DNA of 48,393 bases from positions 1 to 48,393 of the forward strand of contig JAQUJJ010000008.1 of the NCBI GenBank assembly GCA_028681035.1. Reading direction: 5' to 3'. Positions 1 to 6,988 of the stretch are shown here, piece after piece. Under the pieces are notes generated by a model that was given only the letters and a program-made list of their open reading frames with translations, ran no database searches and was not told the DNA's origin. Every line of letters begins with the position of its first letter. Within the stretch, counting starts at the first letter, position 1. Source of the DNA: Candidatus Cloacimonadota bacterium. GTDB taxonomy: Bacteria > Cloacimonadota > Cloacimonadia > Cloacimonadales > Cloacimonadaceae. The translations under genes and the position numbers were made by a program.

Positions 1-456
1 CTCCTGCGCATATTTGGTAAGCGCATAGGGCGAAAGCGGATTCACTGGCATACTTTCCACCTTGGGCAAACTTTCGCTATTACCATAAATCGAAGATGAT
101 GATGCACATACCACGCGCTTCACCCCAAATTCCTTGGCCGCTTCCAGAATATTCAGCATACCCAGGATATTCACATCATTCGAGGTGATGGGATCATTGA
201 TCGAACGCGGCACCGAAGGCAAAGCCCCCTGATGCAGGATGTAATCCACACCCTTCACCGCAGTTCGCACAATGTGGAAACTGCGCAAATCCCCTTCGAT
301 CATGGTCAGATTCTTATTCTTCATCAAGGGAAGGGTATTCTCCCGCTTGCCCGTGGCAAAATTATCCAGCACTACCACTTGCTGATCCTGAGAGAGCAGC
401 TGCGATACGATATTTGAGCCGATAAAGCCGGCCCCACCTGTTACTAAGTATTTCAT
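1..456 (-). CDS. UDP-hexose / UDP-N-acetylhexosamine 4-epimerase, C-terminus beyond window
   Basis: This is the N-terminal 152 codons of an extended SDR sugar-nucleotide epimerase; the rest lies beyond the left edge. The Rossmann motif GGAGFIG is at residues 7-13, an acidic D31 follows beta-2, the SSS segment is at about 119-122 and the catalytic YALTK (YxxxK) is at 144-148. The family interconverts UDP-Glc/Gal or UDP-GlcNAc/GalNAc in the cytoplasm. The HQGALPSVPRS segment resembles WbpP/Gne-type UDP-GlcNAc 4-epimerases, but substrate cannot be fixed from this half. The ATG at 454-456 begins MKYLVTGG, the natural start for this fold. A CGCAGAT-type repeat pair separates it from the next gene upstream. 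Confidence 0.88.
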   Translation of the reverse strand, partial: MKYLVTGGAGFIGSNIVSQLLSQDQQVVVLDNFATGKRENTLPLMKNKNLTMIEGDLRSFHIVRTAVKGVDYILHQGALPSVPRSINDPITSNDVNILGMLNILEAAKEFGVKRVVCASSSSIYGNSESLPKVESMPVNPLSPYALTKYAQE

Positions 457-470
457 TTTTAATCTCTTTG

Positions 471-660
471 TTTCACGCAGATCACGCAGATAAAGGCGCA
501 GATCAGCGCAGAATAATTTATTTACCTATTGCACCAGGATACTCCAAGTGCATTATATACAAAAAGCAAGCACCCCGAACCTTGTATCCGATTTCATTTT
601 CTGTCATATTAAAGTAGCTCTGCGAAAATCTGCGCCTTTATCCGCGCTATCTGCGTGAAA
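471..660. repeat. Empty inverted-repeat element, CGCAGAT family (B)
   Basis: Two 42-bp arms (471-512 and 619-660) face each other as inverted repeats; by hand alignment 36 of 42 positions match. Each arm contains about four copies of a CGCAGAT-like core. The roughly 105 bp between them hold no ORF that I can support. The element fills the gap between the 4-epimerase and the deacetylase-like gene, and its right arm encodes the last residues and the stop codon of the latter. The architecture matches the arms that flank GxxExxxY genes elsewhere in the window, so I read it as a gene-less member. Confidence 0.8.
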
Positions 661-1402
661 TCATCTTTTTAATCTGGTTCTTCAAGGTCTGCCCCACCAG
701 CTCTTTGATCCACGGCCCAAGCCCATCATTCCATCTTTGTGGATGCGTATTGATCATCATCTGATCCGGCATAGCATCATTCTTCAAAAGCTCAATAAAG
801 TGCTCTGTGCTTTTCACCTCAATCTGAAAAGGACTATCCACTTTATCCCGGATACTGGCCTCAGTGTTATTCCACTTTCTACCCGTATCGGTAATATAAA
901 ATATCTTGCTGTAATCCAGATCAAAATATGGTTCGCCCAGAATACCATATTGACGGTAATCATAATGACGCCAGAGCTCTTTGTTGTCATATTTGGAGAG
1001 CGGGCTGCCATGCATACAGATCGTATCTATCGGAGCCAGCTTGCGTAGAAGCTCCAGATTGTAGACAAATGATTCCAATGCCTTTTCCAAGTCCCCTTTA
1101 GCAAAGTCTATATCCTCATAGTGATAGCCAATCTCATGTCCCATCTTGGATATTCCAAGTAGCTTATCCGGCTGCAAAGATTGTGGTACCACCCTAAAAA
1201 AATAAGAAGCCTTTAGCTTCTTTGCATGCTCAATCTCCGCAAATAACAATGAATTCTCCGGCCTTTTGTCCACATCATGTCGTAAAATCACCACCTTATT
1301 AAGAGGCTTTTGCATATACTCTCTAAAGGTCTGAAACGCATATCCAGCACCAATCAGGGCATCCAGCAAATCTGAGTACATTTTTACAGTAAAATCTTTC
1401 AT
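647..1402 (-). CDS. Polysaccharide-deacetylase-like protein
   Basis: A 251-residue protein with the features of a divergent NodB/CE4-type fold: RHDVD at 41-45 (an Asp-Asp pair typical of the metal and catalytic site), GHEIGYHYE at 88-96, CMHGS at 129-133 and NTHPQRW at 218-224. The His/Asp positions suggest a metal-dependent hydrolase acting on a sugar or sugar nucleotide. Many such proteins in glycan loci are annotated only as hypothetical. No signal peptide is visible, so a cytoplasmic site is likely. Its final ISRR and stop are written in the right arm of the adjacent CGCAGAT repeat, so the original C-terminus was probably altered. It lies in the operon after the FnlC-type epimerase. Confidence 0.7.
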   Translation of the reverse strand: MKDFTVKMYSDLLDALIGAGYAFQTFREYMQKPLNKVVILRHDVDKRPENSLLFAEIEHAKKLKASYFFRVVPQSLQPDKLLGISKMGHEIGYHYEDIDFAKGDLEKALESFVYNLELLRKLAPIDTICMHGSPLSKYDNKELWRHYDYRQYGILGEPYFDLDYSKIFYITDTGRKWNNTEASIRDKVDSPFQIEVKSTEHFIELLKNDAMPDQMMINTHPQRWNDGLGPWIKELVGQTLKNQIKKMISRR

Positions 1403-1444
1403 CTCTCTGTTACCTTTCGGTGCCTTCGGTGTTCTCTGTGGTGA
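1403..1444. repeat. Single repeat arm, CACAGAG/CACCGA family (F)
   Basis: The entire 42-bp gap between the stop of the FnlC-type gene and the ATG of the deacetylase-like gene is one arm made of CACAGAG, CACCGAAGG, CACCGAAAG and ACAGAGAG units on the minus strand. No partner arm is seen nearby. Its last unit (ACAGAGAG before the ATG) may also act as the ribosome-binding site of the downstream gene. It has the same length and grammar as the B and A arms but a different core. Confidence 0.6.
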
Positions 1445-2560
1445 TTAATACAACCCGCTCCACTGCTTATGCAGTTTCGCCGTCCCCATCACCAGCTTCA
1501 ACACTCTCATAGCCGTGTTTTCCACCTGGTATTCGGGGCAGATATTGGCATATTGCGCACCTTCTTCTACAGCCAGATTGACGGAATCCAGCACCACCTC
1601 AGGATCGAATCCAGTGAGGATGATAGTCCCAGCATCAATCGCTTCTGGGCGTTCCATGGAGTTACGGATTGAGATAGCCGGAAACTTAAGGATGGAGCTT
1701 TCTTCGCTGATGGTACCACTATCCGAAACAACGCAAAGCGCATTGATCTGCAGATAATTGTAATCAGAGAAGCCAAAAGGCTTAAGAAACTGAATCAAGG
1801 GATTGAACACAAATTCTTCCAACAGTTCTATTTTCTTCCTGGTCCGCGGATGCGTGCTTACGATGATAGGATAGTTATATTTCTCTGCGAGAGTATTTAA
1901 TACCATGCTTATCTGCCGCAAATTATCCGGATAATCCACATTCTCTTCACGATGTACAGAGACTAGGAGATATTTATGTGCTTGCAGACTGAGCTTCTTC
2001 AAGATATCAGATTTCTGTATCTTAGGCAGGTACCGTTGCAAAACTTCGAACATAGGAGAGCCGGTAAGATACACTCTGCGATGCGAGAGACCCTCCGCCA
2101 AAAGGTGCCTGCGCGAGTTCTCTGTATATACCAGGTTAAAATCTGATATATGGTCTATCATTTTACGGTTAATCTCTTCAGGCACATTGGCATCAAAGCT
2201 GCGGTTTCCTGCTTCCATGTGGTAGATAGGGATGTGTTTGCGCTTCGCCATGATGGCAGCAATTGAAGCATTAGTATCACCCAAAATCAGCATTGCATCC
2301 GGCTGCTCCTTGAGAATTACCTCTTCGATCCCAATGAGGGTTTCACCTAGCACATGCCCCAAAGATGAGGTATCTACATTCAGGAAATAATCCGGTTTAC
2401 GCAGTTCCAGATCCTCAAAGAAAATCTGATTCAGCTCATAATCGTAATTCTGCCCGGTATGCACCAGGATGTGATTGGTATAACGGTCAAATAACTTTAT
2501 AACGCAGGCTAAGCGGATGATCTCCGGCCTTGTGCCAACTACTGTAATAACTTTTAACAT
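1445..2560 (-). CDS. fnlC: UDP-N-acetyl-L-fucosamine synthase (2-epimerase), FnlC/CapG/WbjD type
   Basis: A 371-residue non-hydrolysing UDP-GlcNAc 2-epimerase homologue of full family length. Visible motifs: GTRPE (9-13), HTGQNYD (34-40), GDTNAS (94-99), EAGNRSFDANVPEEINRK (116-133), SVHREEN (201-207) and SDSGTISEES (279-288). The segment ERPEAIDAG follows, as in this family. Given the FnlA and FnlB homologues upstream, the likely role is the last step to UDP-L-FucNAc rather than UDP-ManNAc formation. A good Shine-Dalgarno sequence, AAAGGAAC, precedes the ATG. A gene-less repeat pair lies between it and fnlB. Confidence 0.9.
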   Translation of the reverse strand: MLKVITVVGTRPEIIRLACVIKLFDRYTNHILVHTGQNYDYELNQIFFEDLELRKPDYFLNVDTSSLGHVLGETLIGIEEVILKEQPDAMLILGDTNASIAAIMAKRKHIPIYHMEAGNRSFDANVPEEINRKMIDHISDFNLVYTENSRRHLLAEGLSHRRVYLTGSPMFEVLQRYLPKIQKSDILKKLSLQAHKYLLVSVHREENVDYPDNLRQISMVLNTLAEKYNYPIIVSTHPRTRKKIELLEEFVFNPLIQFLKPFGFSDYNYLQINALCVVSDSGTISEESSILKFPAISIRNSMERPEAIDAGTIILTGFDPEVVLDSVNLAVEEGAQYANICPEYQVENTAMRVLKLVMGTAKLHKQWSGLY

Positions 2561-2575
2561 CTTGTTCCTTTAATA

Positions 2576-2706
2576 GTTACACGGATTGTTCGGATTCAAC
2601 GGATTGACACGGATCTTTTATTATCAAGAGCGTACAGTTAGCTGAGCTCCATTAATCATTAAGCCCCATCCGTGTTGATCCGTCCCATCCGTAAAATCCG
2701 TGTGAC
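2576..2706. repeat. Empty inverted-repeat element, CGGATT family (A)
   Basis: Two 39-bp arms (2576-2614 and 2668-2706) are inverted copies with about 31 of 39 matching positions. Each carries four CGGAT(T) cores. The interior is only about 53 bp and has no gene. The arms belong to the same family as those around the GxxExxxY gene about 1.2 kb away, so this looks like a deletion derivative or non-autonomous copy. It sits between the stop of fnlB and the ribosome-binding site of fnlC without damaging either. Confidence 0.85.
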
Positions 2707-2709
2707 CAT

Positions 2710-3900
2710 TCAAACTTCTTCAAAGTAAGTATCCGGATCACCCGGATCATAAAACTCATTTATCCAAAACATAGTCAGCAGCTCAGTATCCCCGATATTG
2801 GTGATATTATGCGTATACCAAATAGGCATATCCACATAAGAGGGATCAGTGCCATCCAATATATACTCTATCACTTCATCAGTTCCGTATTTCCGCAATT
2901 TGATGGAAGCCTTGCCCTGAATCACCGCAAACCGTTCCACCTTGCGGGTATGAAAATGATTACCCCGCGTAATACCTGGCACAGTAGTAGAAAACGCCGC
3001 CTGCCCACCAGAGCAAAACTTCATCGCCTCCACATACACCCCTCTGGGATCAGCATGCTTTGTGTACTTCACCGGAAAATGCTCATTCGGCAGATAGCTC
3101 CGGAAGGTATTAAAAAGAGCCAACTCAAACCTGTCATTCAGCTCCGGAAATATCCCCTTAAGCTGATACATCTCTCTAAAACCCTGTAGCTTCTCAAGCA
3201 GTTCCGTCACCTTCCATTGAGCTGTATGCTCAACATGCAAAACGCGGGGTTGAGCGGGAGTATGGTGGCATGTTGGTAAAATTCCAGTTTTAGAATTTGC
3301 GAAATCTGCGCCCAAATCTGCGTTATCTGCGGGAAACAACCCAATTATCTTGGCCACCAAGTCCCCCACATAGATCAGCTTCAATTCTGCATCCACCTCA
3401 ATCTTCGGCACCAAATTATTCACCACCTGATGCGAAAAAGTAGATATCACAGAATTATAGAACGGCACCCCAAAAGGCCCAAATACATTCGGAATGATCA
3501 GCCCGGTAAAAGCAGCAGCATTACGATCTGCCCACTTATTAAAAAGCTCCCTGCCTTCCCGTTTGGATCTTCCATAAAGATTATCCCGCTCTTCCTGTAG
3601 CGAAGAACTCATAATCACATAAGGCCTTGTCTCTGTCCTTTCCATAGAATCGATCAGCTTTTGCACAAGCTCAATATTGGTTTTGTACAATACATCCGGA
3701 TCGTTATGCCGGTTCATCGCCGCCAGATGTACGATCACGTCACACTGCTTCACAAAAGCATCCAGTGTCTCTTCCTTCTGGAAATACACATCCAAGAAGG
3801 CTATTCTTTCATATTTGTCTGCGTTCAGGCCCAGGGTGTTGAACAGATGCGTGCCGATAAACCCTGTCTGCCCAGTAATACCTATTTTAGTCTTTTTCAT
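2710..3900 (-). CDS. fnlB: UDP-2-acetamido-2,6-dideoxy-hexulose reductase/epimerase, FnlB/CapF/WbjC type
   Basis: A two-domain protein (396 residues from the ATG) with an N-terminal SDR domain (GQTGFIG 10-16, YGRSK 109-113) and a C-terminal cupin (GITRGNHFHTRKVERF, 309-324). This is the CapF architecture that epimerises and reduces the FnlA product in UDP-L-FucNAc synthesis. I use the ATG at 3898-3900 (MKKTKIGITG); a GTG at 3909 lies inside the upstream repeat. It is longer than typical CapF (about 370 residues in my memory). Residues 189-202, FPADNADLGADFAN, are encoded exactly by a 42-bp CGCAGAT-family arm inserted in frame at the end of the SDR domain. Catalytic motifs are intact, so it is probably functional. 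Confidence 0.92.
   Translation of the reverse strand: MKKTKIGITGQTGFIGTHLFNTLGLNADKYERIAFLDVYFQKEETLDAFVKQCDVIVHLAAMNRHNDPDVLYKTNIELVQKLIDSMERTETRPYVIMSSSLQEERDNLYGRSKREGRELFNKWADRNAAAFTGLIIPNVFGPFGVPFYNSVISTFSHQVVNNLVPKIEVDAELKLIYVGDLVAKIIGLFPADNADLGADFANSKTGILPTCHHTPAQPRVLHVEHTAQWKVTELLEKLQGFREMYQLKGIFPELNDRFELALFNTFRSYLPNEHFPVKYTKHADPRGVYVEAMKFCSGGQAAFSTTVPGITRGNHFHTRKVERFAVIQGKASIKLRKYGTDEVIEYILDGTDPSYVDMPIWYTHNITNIGDTELLTMFWINEFYDPGDPDTYFEEV
3295..3336. repeat. CGCAGAT-family arm inserted in frame inside fnlB
   Basis: A single 42-bp arm reads on the minus strand as CCGCAGAT, ACGCAGAT and GCGCAGAT units ending in TTCGCAAAT. It closely resembles both arms at 471-660. Its length is exactly 14 codons and it starts on a codon boundary, adding FPADNADLGADFAN to the protein without a stop. 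No partner arm is found nearby. Confidence 0.85.
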
Positions 3901-4393
3901 AATGGTCACACGGATTGTGCGGATTGGACGGATTCACACGGATTGTTTTTTTGATTTGTCCATAATTTTCTTTTTACTTCAGGTTTGGGACCAAAATTAA
4001 GCAAAAGCCCAAGTTCTATTTTCATAGCCTTTAAGTAGTGAAATAGCTGCATCTCATGCTCTATTCTTATTTTCTCGGCAGATTTCAATTCAAGCAATAC
4101 GCTGTCCTCAACGAATAAATCTGCAAAATATTCACCCACAATTACACCGTCATAGTAAACCTTAATTGGCTTCTGAGATTCAACCCTCAAACCCCTTTTC
4201 TTCAGCTCATGCTTTAATGCATTCTCGTACACCCTCTCAAGGAACCCATACCCCAGGGCATTATACACATCATAAAATGCACCAATGATTAGCTCCGTAA
4301 GCTCATTATTAACATCTGCTCTTAGCATTATTCCCCCCTTTCATAAGATAATCCGTGTAAATCCGTTCCATCCGTAAAATCCGTGTAACCATT
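3901..4393. mobile_element. GxxExxxY gene bounded by inverted CGGATT-family arms
   Basis: Inverted arms at 3904-3944 and 4350-4390 (41 bp each, about 35 of 41 matching; both continue outward with AATGGT) enclose one small gene. The outer ends touch the start codon of fnlB on one side and overlap the stop codon of fnlA on the other, so the element sits exactly in the junction of a conserved gene pair. No target-site duplication is obvious by eye. I infer a small insertion element; the encoded PD-(D/E)XK-like protein is the only candidate enzyme. Whether it moves is unknown. Confidence 0.65.
3906..4328 (-). CDS. GxxExxxY protein (PD-(D/E)XK nuclease-like, PDDEXK_3)
   Basis: A 140-residue protein of the GxxExxxY family: the name motif is GFLERVY at 28-34. 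Further on, D70 in ADLFVED, then E80 and K82 in LLELKSA, give the D...ExK pattern of PD-(D/E)XK nucleases. NFGPKP near 112 is the usual family ending. The function of the family is not established. The start ATG at 4326-4328 has a strong Shine-Dalgarno sequence (AAAGGGGGG). From about residue 129 the tail (NPCESVQSAQSV) is encoded by the CGGATT arm, and the stop lies within that arm. The gene interrupts the fnlA-fnlB pair; related genes are at 31097-31483 and at the right edge. Confidence 0.85.
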   Translation of the reverse strand: MLRADVNNELTELIIGAFYDVYNALGYGFLERVYENALKHELKKRGLRVESQKPIKVYYDGVIVGEYFADLFVEDSVLLELKSAEKIRIEHEMQLFHYLKAMKIELGLLLNFGPKPEVKRKLWTNQKNNPCESVQSAQSV

Positions 4394-5403
4394 CATAATC
4401 CCAGTTCATCTCGCACATACGACAATGTCAGCAGTTTCTGCTTCACTTCTTCCACATTCAGCCTATACGTATTCTCGGAAGTATAATCCACCGCCTCAGC
4501 CACTTTGGCCTGTCCATTACTAAAATACTTCTCATAGTTCAGATCCCTGGTGTCCGCTGGTATACGATAGTAGCCTGGCAGATCTACCGCCTTAGCCATC
4601 TCTTCGCGATTCACCAAAGTCTCATGCTTTTTCTCACCATGCCGCGTGCCAATAATCTTGACTTCAGTCTTCGCCTCAAAGAGCTCAATCAGAGCCTGAG
4701 CCAGATCTTTCACGGTAGAGGCTGGAGATTGTTGAACAAAGATATCCCCAGGAACTCCATGCTGATAGGCATACACAACCAGCTCCACCGCCTCTTCCAG
4801 TGACATCAGATAGCGGGTCATATCCGGATCTGTAATCGTGATAGCTTTACCCGCCTTGATCTGTTCGATAAAAAGCGGTATCACGGAGCCGCGGGAAGCC
4901 ATTACATTGCCATAGCGTGTACCGCAAAGCACTGTGCCATTCGCAGGCTGCTGCCTGGAATAAGCCACCATTACTTTCTCCATCATCGCCTTGGACATTC
5001 CCATGGCGTTGATAGGATACACGGCCTTATCGGTGGAAAGCACGATCAATTTCTTCACTTGATTGGCAATTGCGGCACGCATCACATTCTCTGCCCCCAA
5101 GATGTTGGTTTTCACCGCCTGGATGGGAAAGAACTCGCAGGAAGGAACCTGCTTCAGCGCTGCGGCATGAAATACAAAGTCCACGCCAATCATGGCATTA
5201 GCCACACTCTCATAATCCCGCACGTCACCTATGTGAAACTTGATCTTGGGATTGTTGTAAACTTTACGCATATCGTCCTGCTTTTTCTCGTCACGACTGA
5301 ATATACGAATCTCTTTTACATTTGTATTCAAAAACTGGTTGAGCACCGCATTGCCGAAAGAACCGGTGCCACCGGTAATAATGATAATTTTGTCTTTAAA
5401 CAT
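4393..5403 (-). CDS. fnlA: UDP-GlcNAc 4,6-dehydratase / 5-epimerase, FnlA/CapE/WbjB type
   Basis: A 336-residue extended SDR with GGTGSFG (11-17), STDKAV (123-128) and MGMSK at 134-138. The Met in place of the usual YxxxK tyrosine is the hallmark of the CapE/FlaA1-related dehydratases. It starts the route from UDP-GlcNAc to UDP-L-FucNAc by dehydration and 5-epimerisation. FnlB and FnlC homologues follow on the same strand, separated only by repeat elements, so all three steps are present. The length is normal for the family and I see no defect. RTRYLMSLEEAVELV-type residues further on fit this group. Confidence 0.93.
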   Translation of the reverse strand: MFKDKIIIITGGTGSFGNAVLNQFLNTNVKEIRIFSRDEKKQDDMRKVYNNPKIKFHIGDVRDYESVANAMIGVDFVFHAAALKQVPSCEFFPIQAVKTNILGAENVMRAAIANQVKKLIVLSTDKAVYPINAMGMSKAMMEKVMVAYSRQQPANGTVLCGTRYGNVMASRGSVIPLFIEQIKAGKAITITDPDMTRYLMSLEEAVELVVYAYQHGVPGDIFVQQSPASTVKDLAQALIELFEAKTEVKIIGTRHGEKKHETLVNREEMAKAVDLPGYYRIPADTRDLNYEKYFSNGQAKVAEAVDYTSENTYRLNVEEVKQKLLTLSYVRDELGL

Positions 5404-5513
5404 AGGTCTTCCTTTCCATCAATTGAATCTAAATATCCCCATCATTTGAATCATAGTTGTTTATTCCAGTCATGTCCTGATTATTCGCAAGCAACTATAC
5501 CCCATTTATCAGG

Positions 5514-6074
5514 TCACATCAAACCCAGTTCAACCAGCTTATCCCCATTCTTCACATAAAAATCATCTTTAAGGATGCCCACCAGAACCAAGTCATGAAA
5601 TTTGCCACGATGGAAAAGATGCTTGACCAACAATCCTTCCTGCCTAAGACCGATTTTCTTTACCAGTCCATCGCTGGCGCTATTATCCTCGATATAATCG
5701 GCATGGACTTTATTCATGTTTAGAAAATGGAAAGCATAATGTATCATCATCAAAGAAGCTTCGTATCCTATCCCTTTCCCCACAAGGTTAGACTTCAGTT
5801 TCATTCCCCAAGAGGCCCGTTGATTGACGTGGTCAATGTTGTTGAGAGTAGCTAGTCCTATAAATTCGCTTTGCCCCTCATTCTTTTGTAGCATCATGAA
5901 AGCAAGCCTGTTTTTTCCCAAAGATTTGAGCCAAGACTTCTGATCATCCATAGACAGCGGAGTAAACTTCATATGTTGGACTACATCCTTATCCCATTGC
6001 AGATCCAACAATTTGGGCAAATCTTCCTCTTCAACAGGTTTAAGCAACAATCTTGTTGTTTCCAAAATTCTCAT
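5514..6074 (-). CDS. GNAT N-acetyltransferase (RimJ/RimL-like)
   Basis: A 186-residue GNAT protein starting MRILETTRLLLKPVEEEDL, the typical RimJ/RimL opening. The acetyl-CoA loop is NLVGKGIGYEASL at about 96-108, a variant of QxxGxG, and NKVHADYIEDNSASDGLVKKIG is the conserved beta-5/alpha-4 region. In a sugar locus such enzymes (for example PseH-like ones) N-acetylate amino sugars, but the acceptor here is unknown. It begins 4 bp after the stop of the WbmS-like gene, so the two are probably co-transcribed. It ends at 5514 with a gap of about 110 bp before fnlA. Confidence 0.82.
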   Translation of the reverse strand: MRILETTRLLLKPVEEEDLPKLLDLQWDKDVVQHMKFTPLSMDDQKSWLKSLGKNRLAFMMLQKNEGQSEFIGLATLNNIDHVNQRASWGMKLKSNLVGKGIGYEASLMMIHYAFHFLNMNKVHADYIEDNSASDGLVKKIGLRQEGLLVKHLFHRGKFHDLVLVGILKDDFYVKNGDKLVELGLM

Positions 6075-6078
6075 CGTC

Positions 6079-6912
6079 TCACTCTGTCCATAAATCGTAG
6101 AGTTGATTCATAGTATAGATTGGCAGACTTAGGGACTTAACTGTATCAATGATTTCGAGAACCGTATCCCTGATGCCGAGTGCATTGTTTCTGAATTTGG
6201 AGATCACCTCTGGGGTAATATTGATAAATTGCTCCCGCGTCATAGAGTCTTTGAGATTTCTCATATATGACAGCTCCGGGGTATTAAAAACAAAATTCAT
6301 TGGGTGGAAGCTGACAATTTTTATGCCTGGAGAAGTTAGCAAATTATCATATTTCCCAATCTTTAAGTCTAAGCAATTGTATAAATGTGTCCCGTCCTCA
6401 AAAAAGACAGGAAAATTGAGCAGGCCAGACTCATGCAGGATGGGTCTGATATATGGCTGCATGATCGTTATCTGGTGCGACACCCATTTGAAATTATGCT
6501 TGTTTGCCATCAAATGGGTGATGTCGGTGACATCAAAAGCTCTATGGCTACGGAATCCATAAGATTCAGGGGCGAATCCAATGCAAGTTTCCGCAATTTC
6601 TTCAAAACCATCACCATGGGAACTGCCATTCATAAAATTGGGATGCAAACCTCTGTCAATCTTGCCATTCTGGTAGTGTTTCTCGACTTCTGCAGAATTA
6701 TGCGTAACAAACATGGTTGGATGAATGTCCAAACCATTCACTATGGCAAAAAACTCTTTTAGGACTGCTTCTGAAGCCCAGTCCACATCTGAGGTAAAGC
6801 AATATACAGGCTCTGTATCCCAGATTTTTGGTATCATGTTCTTCCCAATGAGGGTTTCAATTGTCGCAGTTTTGTTCCCCTGAGACTTATCTAACGGAGT
6901 AGTTTGTATCAT
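6079..6912 (-). CDS. Polysaccharide-deacetylase-like protein (WbmS-like)
   Basis: A 277-residue protein with FTSDVDW (39-45), GLHPNF (88-93), GFRSHRAFD (119-127) and SFHPMNF (201-207). The conserved Asp pair and several His residues in this order recall WbmS-type proteins of O-antigen loci, which belong to the CE4-like barrel fold. I infer a metal-dependent deacylase acting on a glycan precursor. The chosen ATG at 6912 has an AGGA box; a shorter start at M26 (MIPKIWD) is also possible. The gene begins a tight pair with the GNAT downstream. Confidence 0.68.
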   Translation of the reverse strand: MIQTTPLDKSQGNKTATIETLIGKNMIPKIWDTEPVYCFTSDVDWASEAVLKEFFAIVNGLDIHPTMFVTHNSAEVEKHYQNGKIDRGLHPNFMNGSSHGDGFEEIAETCIGFAPESYGFRSHRAFDVTDITHLMANKHNFKWVSHQITIMQPYIRPILHESGLLNFPVFFEDGTHLYNCLDLKIGKYDNLLTSPGIKIVSFHPMNFVFNTPELSYMRNLKDSMTREQFINITPEVISKFRNNALGIRDTVLEIIDTVKSLSLPIYTMNQLYDLWTE

Positions 6913-6988
6913 ATATCAATCCTTGATCCTATTTTTTATACTAATTTGTACTACTGGGTTCACACATATATCGTGTTTGCCCCATTAT

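Noticed and set aside
737..1048. Plus-strand ORFs of 60-200 codons across the window, such as this one
   Set aside because: They lie antisense to well-supported minus-strand genes, have no recognisable domains and lack consistent ribosome-binding sites.
471..1444. CRISPR array
   Set aside because: The repeats here and in the other families are degenerate, occur mostly as inverted pairs rather than regular direct repeats with unique spacers, and no cas genes are present.
3906..4328. Restriction or Holliday-junction endonuclease
   Set aside because: The D...ExK pattern is shared with such nucleases but GxxExxxY marks this separate family; no methylase or recombination genes accompany it.
5404..5513. 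A further repeat family in the gap before fnlA
   Set aside because: ATTTGAATCATAG and CAATTGAATC look faintly like degenerate units, but unit number and spacing are too irregular to call.
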